This document shows, one piece after another, positions 35,284-40,558 of a DNA stretch of 40,558 nucleotides; the stretch's first letter is position 1, and each line of letters starts with the position of its first letter. The position numbers and the translations under genes are program-made. The notes beneath the pieces were generated by a model. The model was not told the origin of the DNA, did not search any database, and saw nothing but the letters and a program-made list of their open reading frames with translations. This stretch comes from Methylovulum sp. (GTDB lineage: Bacteria; Pseudomonadota; Gammaproteobacteria; Methylococcales; Methylomonadaceae), in assembly GCF_028687615.1 (NCBI RefSeq), contig NZ_JAQTZU010000027.1, forward strand, positions 1 to 40,558, written 5' to 3'.

Positions 35284-35484
35284 TTAGATCAGGGTTACGT
35301 CTTCTGCTTGTGGGCCTTTTTGACCTTGAGTGACGTTAAACTGAACTTTTTGGCCTTCGTCCAAGGATTTAAAACCGGAGCTGTTGATGTTACGGAAATG
35401 GACGAATACATCAGGGCCGTTTTCTTGTTGAATGAAACCGAAGCCTTTTTCTGCGTTAAACCACTTAACTGTACCTGTTGTCAT
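35284..35484 (-). CDS. CspA-family cold-shock protein
   Basis: This is a 66-residue single OB-fold nucleic-acid chaperone. It begins [18 protein letters not shown] (RNP1 KGFGFI) and carries DVFVHF as RNP2. It binds single-stranded RNA and DNA and melts mRNA structure. The coding region is preceded by a leader of about 150 bases downstream of a good sigma70-type promoter, as is usual for cold-inducible csp genes. The ending QAEDVTLI is typical of the family. Confidence 0.96.
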   Translation of the reverse strand: MTTGTVKWFNAEKGFGFIQQENGPDVFVHFRNINSSGFKSLDEGQKVQFNVTQGQKGPQAEDVTLI

Positions 35485-35637
35485 GTTGGAACCTTAAAAA
35501 AATTAAAATAAATAAAGCCTTGTTAGGGGCTGATGGCGCAAGGAAATTTGAGAATTACAGATGATAAACAGGACGAGCATACAGATAAAACATCGTAGAG
35601 ATAAGCATAACGGTAAAAACAATTTCAAGCTGAAGCC

Positions 35638-35666
35638 AGAATATAGGCTACGTCAGGTAATGTCAA
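35638..35666 (-). promoter_or_regulatory. sigma70-type promoter for the cold-shock gene
   Basis: On the minus strand a perfect -35 TTGACA (35661-35666) is followed by -10 TATTCT after 17 bases (35638-35643), or TATATT after 15 (35640-35645). This implies a 5' leader of roughly 150 bases, which often carries the cold-shock response. Confidence 0.65.
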
Positions 35667-35698
35667 CAATTACTGTCTTAAAATAACTGGGGTCAAAA

Positions 35699-35972
35699 AT
35701 AACTGGGGTCAGAGTAAACTTAAACCTCTGCTATACTGTTGATATTTATATCTATCGACTTCGGGAAAAACAAATGGCGAGACTGCCCCCCCGCGTGTCC
35801 AATCGAAATTCCCCAGTAAACAAAGGCATGGCACTTGACAGCGAGCGATTTAAAGCGGAAATAGAAAATTTGAGCGGTCGGCGGATGACCGCCCAAAAAA
35901 TGGGTAGGCCTGTCGGTTGGCGGAAGGAAAGGACGGATCAGTGATATATAAGTTTACTCTGACCCCAGTTAT
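35699..35972. mobile_element. RAYT-derived mini-element with 24-bp inverted ends
   Basis: Perfect 24-bp inverted repeats at 35699-35722 and 35949-35972 (core aactggggtcagagtaaact) bound 274 bp. Partial copies of the end are repeated just outside on both sides (aactggggtca near 35684; ccagttatt near 35976). The interior is a short open frame with the first and last parts of a REP-associated Y1 transposase. The gap 35671-36222 contains only this, a truncated family D repeat and the leader of the next kinase. Confidence 0.75.
35774..35944 (+). pseudogene. internally deleted REP-associated tyrosine transposase, 56-codon open frame
   Basis: The frame begins MARLPPRV, like the common MARLPRxV start of RAYT/TnpA_REP proteins. 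It runs straight into a C-terminal-like part: MALDSERFKAEIENLSGRR, then MGRPVGWRKERTDQ and stop. The catalytic HUH and Tyr region is entirely absent, yet the frame stays open across the junction. It is therefore a deletion derivative mobilised, if at all, by an intact relative elsewhere. The family call rests on my memory of RAYT ends. Confidence 0.6.
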
Positions 35973-36066
35973 TCCCAGTTATTCGGCTAAACAAGATGTG
36001 GGTTAAAATATCTTGGATCGGCTGATTAGCCGGATTTTTGGGTCCAGGGCAGCTTTGGTGGTGGTC

Positions 36067-36127
36067 AGAACGTGTTTTAAAAGCGTCGCGAGCGGCTCGA
36101 TTGCAAAGCGCACGGAACACAAGAAAC
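36067..36127. repeat. truncated family D repeat
   Basis: agaacgtgttttaaaagcg followed by tcgcgagcggctcgattgca corresponds, with small differences, to the reverse complement of the right end of 19967-20097. It stops after about 60 bases. It lies in the leader of the kinase gene at 36223. Confidence 0.8.
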
Positions 36128-36222
36128 CTGAAAGATCTTTAAGTGACGAAATCACCTTATGCCCATTCCGTAGTGGTTTTGCCCGGTTTACAAAGATATT
36201 GAACAGTTTTAAGGAAAACTCA

Positions 36223-37683
36223 ATGAAACCCATCTTATCCCGGCCCGCCAAAACCCGCGCCTTGCTGTTTTTGGGACTATTGTTGATGGCCATAGGCATA
36301 CTTGGCGGCACCATTTGGCGTAATTTCCATCATTTTGAAAGCGTGTTGTCCTATGTCGATTATTCCCACCGCATCCAAAAAATTTCGGTGGGTTTGCATC
36401 AATCGATAATTGGCTATCTGATAGAAAATCGTAGCGACTGGCAACCGATGGTTTTGGCTAAGACATTGGAAGAGATGGAAGAATTGATGGCGGATAAACG
36501 CTATTTGTCTGACGCCACCAAAAACCATTTGGCGGAACTTCGGACGATGTTGAAAGACGTCGCCGAACTGGGCCAACTGGAGAAAACCGGGCGTTTGTCG
36601 CAAGCCCTTAAGATCATGGACGAAACCCTGGAATATGAAGCCTTGCAACGGGAAAAATCGTTGGAAGACATCAACTTCACCACCCAAAACGAGCTGTATA
36701 TCGCCTTGGCGATGTTTACGCTGATTTTGCTGGGCGCGATCAGTTTCCTGCATTCGCGCATCCTGCATCCGCTCAATGACTTGAGCAAGTTGCTGGAACG
36801 TTTGACCGAAGAAAATTTTACCCCGATCACCACCGACCATCTTGATCCCTTGTTGTTGCCGGTTTTTAGCAGTTATAACGTCATGGTCATCCATCTGGCG
36901 GAACTGGAGGAAGCCAAGCGTTTGTATGCGCAATCCTTGCAACGTGAAGTCAGGCTGGCCACCCAAGCTTTGCTGGAGCAGCAACATAGCCTGGCCCGCG
37001 CCGAACGCCTCGCGGCCATCGGTGAAGTCGCCGCCGAACTGGCGCATGAGATCCGCAATCCCCTGGCGGGCATACTCATGGCGTTCAACAACTTGCGCCG
37101 GGAAATTGACAACCCGCAGCAATGCGAGCGCATGGAACTGATCAATTCCGAACTAAAACGCCTCGCGGTCTTGCTCACCGATATGCTCAACCAAAGCAAG
37201 CACACGCCGGAAACGGCAAGCCATTTTGATTTGGCGGCATTGATCCGCGACTTGGCCGCGCTGACCCGTTACCAGATACCCGAAATCATCCAACTGGAAA
37301 TCGACACGCCTGAACAGTTGCACGTCTATTTGCCGGAAAGCGGGATGCGGCAAATGTTATTGAATTTACTGTTGAATGCCGCCGACGCGCTGGAACACCA
37401 GCCGGGTTTGATCCGCATCGAGGTTTATGCCGGTAGCCGTGGTAAAGGCCTGGGCATTGATGTGCTTGATAACGGCCCGGGATTTAACCAGGACATGCTC
37501 GATTACGGCATCCGGCCTTTCCGCACCAGCCGCCAACGCGGCACGGGTTTGGGTCTGGCGATGGTGCAACGTTTTGTCAAAAATCTGGGCGGGATTATTA
37601 AACTCAATAACCAGCAACCACACGGGGCCTGTGTTACTGTATTGCTACCTGAAGTCTGTTTGCTTGGAGAGCGTCATGATTGA
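36223..37683 (+). CDS. sensor histidine kinase paired with a sigma54-type regulator
   Basis: This is a 486-residue membrane kinase. Helices lie near 13-32 and 158-177 around a helical periplasmic domain, then a HAMP-like linker, a coiled coil, HisKA with His275 (AELAHEIRNPLAGI) and HATPase_c (LLNLLLNAADALEH, DNGPGF, GTGLGLAM). The HEIRNPL form is the NtrB-like type that goes with sigma54 activators. Start 36223 is set by aagga 7 bases upstream. The frame's extension back to 36013 runs through repeat sequence and is rejected. It overlaps the regulator gene by 8 bases. The signal is unknown. Confidence 0.92.
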   Translation: MKPILSRPAKTRALLFLGLLLMAIGILGGTIWRNFHHFESVLSYVDYSHRIQKISVGLHQSIIGYLIENRSDWQPMVLAKTLEEMEELMADKRYLSDATKNHLAELRTMLKDVAELGQLEKTGRLSQALKIMDETLEYEALQREKSLEDINFTTQNELYIALAMFTLILLGAISFLHSRILHPLNDLSKLLERLTEENFTPITTDHLDPLLLPVFSSYNVMVIHLAELEEAKRLYAQSLQREVRLATQALLEQQHSLARAERLAAIGEVAAELAHEIRNPLAGILMAFNNLRREIDNPQQCERMELINSELKRLAVLLTDMLNQSKHTPETASHFDLAALIRDLAALTRYQIPEIIQLEIDTPEQLHVYLPESGMRQMLLNLLLNAADALEHQPGLIRIEVYAGSRGKGLGIDVLDNGPGFNQDMLDYGIRPFRTSRQRGTGLGLAMVQRFVKNLGGIIKLNNQQPHGACVTVLLPEVCLLGERHD

Positions 37684-39064
37684 AACACTACTCATCATAG
37701 AAGATGAAAAATTACTAGGTTCGGAATTGTCCCGCCATTACCGCCAATTAGGTTGGGAAGTCGTGTTGGTCGATACGCTTGCCGAAGCCAAGTCCTTGTT
37801 GACGCAAAAAAACCTCGAACCCTTGCTGGTCCTGTCGGATATGAACCTTTCCGACGGTAATGCGCTGGATTTTATGGAAATCACCAAAAAATATTCCGGT
37901 TATGCCGAATGGCTGTTTTTGACCGGTTACGGCAGTGTGCCGGATTCGGTTCGCGCCTTGCGTCTTGGGGCTTATGATTTTCTGGAAAAACCCTGCGATT
38001 TGGAACGCCTGGACCTGGTCGTCACCAGCGCGGCGCGAAGTGCCTCGATACAACGGCGTGTCGTTGACCAAACCCGCCAAGGCTACCGGCGTTATTCGCC
38101 CGACGCTTATGTCGGCCACAGCCAACAAGCGCAAGGCATACGGCAGATGCTAGGCAAACTCACGCAAGTGCCGTTCAGCGCCTTGATCATCGGCGGCGAA
38201 AGCGGCACGGGCAAAGGGCTGGCGGCGCGTATCCTGCATTACGGGGGTTCCAGGGCGCAACAACCGATGATTGAAGTCAATTGCGCGGCGTTGCCGCGTG
38301 AGCTGTTGGAATCGGAGTTATTTGGGCATGAGCCGGGGGCGTTTACCGGCGCGTCAGGCCGGCATCGCGGTTTGCTGGAACAAGCCGATGGCGGGACTTT
38401 GTTTATGGATGAAATCGGCGAAATGCCGCTGGATTTGCAAGCCAAATTGCTGAAAGCCATCGAAGACCACAAAGTCCGCCGCTTAGGTGGCGAGAAAGAA
38501 ATCAGCGTCGATGTCCAAATTGTCGCCGCCAGTAACCGCGATTTGGAAAAAATGGCGCAGGACGGCAGTTTCCGTAATGATTTATATCACCGCCTGAGCG
38601 TGTTCCGAATCATCTTGCCGCCGTTGCGGGATGCGGTCGAAGATTTGGATGAACTGGTGCCTATCTTTGTCGCCGAATACAACGCCAAAGCGGGCAAGCA
38701 TGTGAAAGATATTCCTGATGAGGTCTGGATTAAACTCAAAGCCTATCATTGGCCCGGCAATGTCAGGGAATTGCGTAATGTCATTGAGCGCTGTGTGCTG
38801 TTCGCTGATGGCCCGATATTTCCGGGACAATGGCTGCAACTGCCGGGTCAACAAAGCAGCAAGCCAGTGCAGGGTGTCCCCGAAGAGACCTTGATGCTGC
38901 CTTTAGACGGCAGCATGGCTTTGGAGGATATGGAGCGGTTCATCATCAAAACCGTCCTGGAACGGGTTGAAAACAACCTGACCGCCGCCGCCCGTGCCTT
39001 GGGCGCGACCCGCGAAACGCTACGTTATCGGGTGAAAAAATATAATTTGAAGATGGTTGATTAA
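37676..39064 (+). CDS. sigma54-dependent NtrC-family response regulator
   Basis: This is a 462-residue activator. The receiver domain has Asp10 and phospho-acceptor Asp55 (VLSDMNLSDG). The AAA+ domain carries Walker A GESGTGKG (174-181), GAFTGA (221-226, the sigma54 contact loop) and Walker B GTLFMDEIGE. A Fis-type helix-turn-helix closes the protein (LTAAARALGATRETLRYRVKKYNL). The ATG at 37676 with ggag upstream is inside the kinase end. The frame reaching back to 37427 is an overlap with the kinase and is rejected. Targets should have sigma54 promoters. Confidence 0.94.
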   Translation: MIETLLIIEDEKLLGSELSRHYRQLGWEVVLVDTLAEAKSLLTQKNLEPLLVLSDMNLSDGNALDFMEITKKYSGYAEWLFLTGYGSVPDSVRALRLGAYDFLEKPCDLERLDLVVTSAARSASIQRRVVDQTRQGYRRYSPDAYVGHSQQAQGIRQMLGKLTQVPFSALIIGGESGTGKGLAARILHYGGSRAQQPMIEVNCAALPRELLESELFGHEPGAFTGASGRHRGLLEQADGGTLFMDEIGEMPLDLQAKLLKAIEDHKVRRLGGEKEISVDVQIVAASNRDLEKMAQDGSFRNDLYHRLSVFRIILPPLRDAVEDLDELVPIFVAEYNAKAGKHVKDIPDEVWIKLKAYHWPGNVRELRNVIERCVLFADGPIFPGQWLQLPGQQSSKPVQGVPEETLMLPLDGSMALEDMERFIIKTVLERVENNLTAAARALGATRETLRYRVKKYNLKMVD

Positions 39065-39069
39065 TTCAA

Positions 39070-39181
39070 AATAGATCAACGACTTAATAGATCAACGACT
39101 TAATAGATCAACGACTTAATAGATCAACGACTTAATAGACCAACGACTTAATAGACCAACAACTTAATAGATTAACGACTT
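39070..39181. repeat. 16-bp tandem repeat, seven units
   Basis: The unit aatagatcaacgactt is repeated head to tail seven times (39070-39181). The first four units are identical, and the last three carry one to two substitutions each (gaccaacg, gaccaaca, gattaacg). There are no spacers, so it is not CRISPR, and 16 is not a multiple of 3. The array starts 6 bases after the regulator stop. Its last unit supplies the stop codon of the minus-strand peptidase gene. Confidence 0.97.
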
Positions 39182-39717
39182 CGTTTCTTATCATCTGTAC
39201 CGCAATGCCGGAGCCGAATTTCCCCGCTTAAGTGATCCAGTTTGGTTTTTATAGACGGGCCTATGGAGAGCTGCGGCGATGAGGCTTCAATATTTTCGCG
39301 TTTTTCACGCAGGCCGATGGCGATACGCGCTTGTTGCACGGCGGAAACCAAAGAAAATTCATGGGCAAGCTGGTCTTTGAACACCGCTTCGCCAAAATAA
39401 GTGAATGTCGATTTTGTGCCACATCCGAATGAGGTTTTATCGGCTGCGGCGGCGGTCGCCACCAAAGTGTTGTCGTTTGCTAGGGCTTTGATAAAACCAC
39501 CTGAATAACAAGCGGAAACGATGATGACCCGCCATTTGATTTTGGCATCGTCCAACAGGGTACGCAGTTTTTCGGGAGTGATGTCGTTCAGGGCTAAAGG
39601 CCAAAAATTGACCGATAATTCATGGTCTTCCGAACCGTGGCTGGTCAAATACAACACCAGCACATCCTCTACCGCTATTTGTCTACACGCTTTGAATCCC
39701 TCTTGGACGATTATCAT
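39172..39717 (-). pseudogene. C13 (legumain-like) cysteine peptidase, N-terminally truncated
   Basis: 181 residues carry the catalytic part of a Peptidase_C13 protein: VLVLYLTSHGSEDHELSVN with His27 and VIIVSACYSGGFIKAL with Cys70, then TSFGCGTKSTFTYFGEAVF. Bacterial C13 proteins are usually far longer, with N-terminal signal or membrane segments. Here the frame is open for only about 21 more codons upstream (to about 39780), and these do not look like the family. The 5' part therefore seems lost at a junction near 39720-39780. The stop codon comes from the adjacent tandem repeat, so the C-terminus may also be altered. Both catalytic residues remain. Confidence 0.75.
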
Positions 39718-39734
39718 GCCAACGCCCCAAGCGG

Positions 39735-40100
39735 GTGTATCAGATTGATGACAATCAGGAAACCGAACCGCAAAGGGATTTTATCTTCACCGACATAAAC
39801 GCCTTACAAGCCGTGCGGTTTAGGCATTTCATGAAGGACTGCAACGCCGTCCAAGGTGATCCTGGGGAATTGAAGGTGTTGCTTGAACAAGAATATCAGG
39901 CCGTCGCCGCCTCCAGCGAGGCCGCACGGCAGACTGTCGAAGCCACCGAGATCATCCGCCTGTCGGTGGAAGACCAACGGCTTTTTGCCGAAAGCATCAT
40001 CAACCCGCCTGAACCGAACGCCGCCCTGCGGCGGGCGTTTGAAAAACACCGCGAATTGTTCGGTACGGAGTGGCCCCGCCTTTCCGCCTCACCGCCTTGA
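39735..40100 (+). pseudogene. chimeric DUF1778 antitoxin missing its DNA-binding N-terminus
   Basis: The 121-codon frame (GTG start) ends in a clear DUF1778/TacA-type antitoxin C-terminus: AARQTVEATEIIRLSVEDQR and FAESIINPPEPNAALRRAF. The ribbon-helix-helix N-terminus normal in this family is absent. In its place is an unrelated stretch (FIFTDINALQAVRFRHFMKD and following) that I do not recognise. A GNAT toxin frame overlaps its end, the usual order for these modules. It is probably non-functional as a repressor, although toxin binding by the retained C-terminus is conceivable. Confidence 0.7.
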
Positions 40101-40492
40101 ATGGCGGTCATGACCGTTTGGCATTCGCCTACGGCGAAGAGTCGCTTGACCACTATTTCCAGACGCAAGCCACCCAAAACATCCGCCGCCGCGTGGCGAA
40201 TTGCTTTGTCGCTATCGAAACGGTGACAGGGCAAGTGGCGGCTTACTACACCATCGCGCCAGCCAGCGTCCACACACCGGATTTACCACCGGAGGATATT
40301 AAACGTCTGCCCCGTTACCCCGACCATGCCCGTTGTCAGCATCGGACGGCTGGCGGTAGACCAGCAGTATCAAGGGCGCGGATTGGGGAAGGCACTACTG
40401 GCGGATGCCGCCATGAAAGCGATCACCGCGCCCCGGCCTCGTTTGCCTTGCTTGTCCAGGTTTCTTGTGCCCCAGAGGGTATAAAAACCTGA
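40070..40492 (+). pseudogene. TacT-like GNAT toxin, frameshifted and 3'-truncated
   Basis: The start (GTG 40070) reads as a TacT-type acetyltransferase: HDRLAFAYGEESLDHYF, VANCFVAIETVTGQVAAYYT, LPPEDIKRLPRYP. A run of four C at 40318-40321 appears to carry one extra base. The sense continues one frame over as TMPVVSIGRLAVDQQYQGRG and LGKALLADAAMKAIT (the acetyl-CoA loop). Near 40425 it returns to the first frame (APASFALLV) and is then lost at an IS110-like sequence. These toxins acetylate aminoacyl-tRNA. This copy cannot make an intact enzyme. Confidence 0.78.
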
Positions 40493-40496
40493 AAGT

Positions 40497-40558
40497 CAAA
40501 ACTTGTTTCCCGTCAAGGGCAACGTCGAATTTATGTTTGGCAATGTCAACGCCAATTA
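40497..40558 (-). mobile_element. IS110-family transposase 5' fragment at window edge
   Basis: Reading inward on the minus strand from the window end gives IGVDIAKHKFDVALDGKQ, the start of the IS110 DEDD domain (first Asp in GVDIAK). After about 18-20 residues the similarity stops, where the toxin remnant begins. The rest of this element, if any, lies outside the window only on the N-terminal side, so this is a truncated copy. Confidence 0.6.

Noticed and set aside
36013-36222. N-terminal extension of the kinase at 36223
   Set aside because: It is TTG-started and composed of repeat sequence; the good ribosome binding site and signal-anchor lie at 36223.
37427-37675. N-terminal extension of the sigma54 regulator
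   Set aside because: It is a different frame of the kinase gene; the receiver domain begins at 37676.
39070-39181. CRISPR-like array
   Set aside because: The units are directly adjacent with no unique spacers and no cas genes are present.

Overview
The window reads as a chromosomal stretch of a gammaproteobacterium. The best fit is a methanotroph-like member of the Methylococcales. That assignment is an inference from gene content and order (Xps-type type II secretion order EFGHIJKL-M-C/N-D, the DUF3683 FAD/Fe-S oxidoreductase, the isc-type cluster) and from the abundance of small palindromic repeats. No rRNA or tRNA gene was seen, so the taxonomy is not proven.

Layout. 1-4.5 kb (+): a four-gene signalling array with a GlrK/QseE-like histidine kinase whose phospho-acceptor His is replaced by Arg, a small lipoprotein, an intact second histidine kinase and an OmpR-type regulator. 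4.6-5.6 kb (-): a TSUP permease and a small membrane protein. 5.6-6.2 kb: gene remnants and repeats. 6.2-11.6 kb (-): a run of housekeeping genes read in the order RMD1-like, YdcF-like, rlmJ, M48 lipoprotein peptidase, dapC, dapD, closed by a strong terminator. 11.6-13.3 kb: an island of inverted repeats and MITE-like elements around one small secreted-protein gene. 13.3-17.2 kb (+): a 1302-aa FAD/Fe-S oxidoreductase. 17.5-20 kb (+): a dynamin-like GTPase. 20.2-22.2 kb (+): iscR-iscS-iscA behind a visible IscR-type promoter, without iscU. 22.3-22.9 kb: a decayed ISAzo13-type transposase and a truncated MITE. 23.2-33.9 kb (+): a complete-looking type II secretion cluster, interrupted between gspF and gspG by a palindromic element. 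34.2-35.5 kb: a COG0523 metal GTPase (+) and a cold-shock protein (-). 35.7-36.0 kb: a RAYT-derived mini-element. 36.2-39.1 kb (+): a histidine kinase and a sigma54-type response regulator. 39.1-40.6 kb: a 16-bp tandem repeat array, a truncated C13 peptidase, and a wrecked DUF1778/GNAT toxin-antitoxin pair running into an IS110 fragment.

How it works together. The type II secretion genes would build an ATPase (E), inner-membrane platform (F, L, M, C/N), pseudopilus (G-K) and lipidated outer-membrane secretin (D) from one tightly overlapping operon. The dap genes serve lysine and peptidoglycan precursor synthesis. IscR would control its own desulfurase and A-type carrier. Two signalling clusters bracket the window.

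The most unusual content is non-coding. At least five families of short inverted-repeat elements recur here, two of which share the same core palindrome inside different termini. Several sit directly at gene boundaries, where they may have reshaped starts, terminators or operon continuity.
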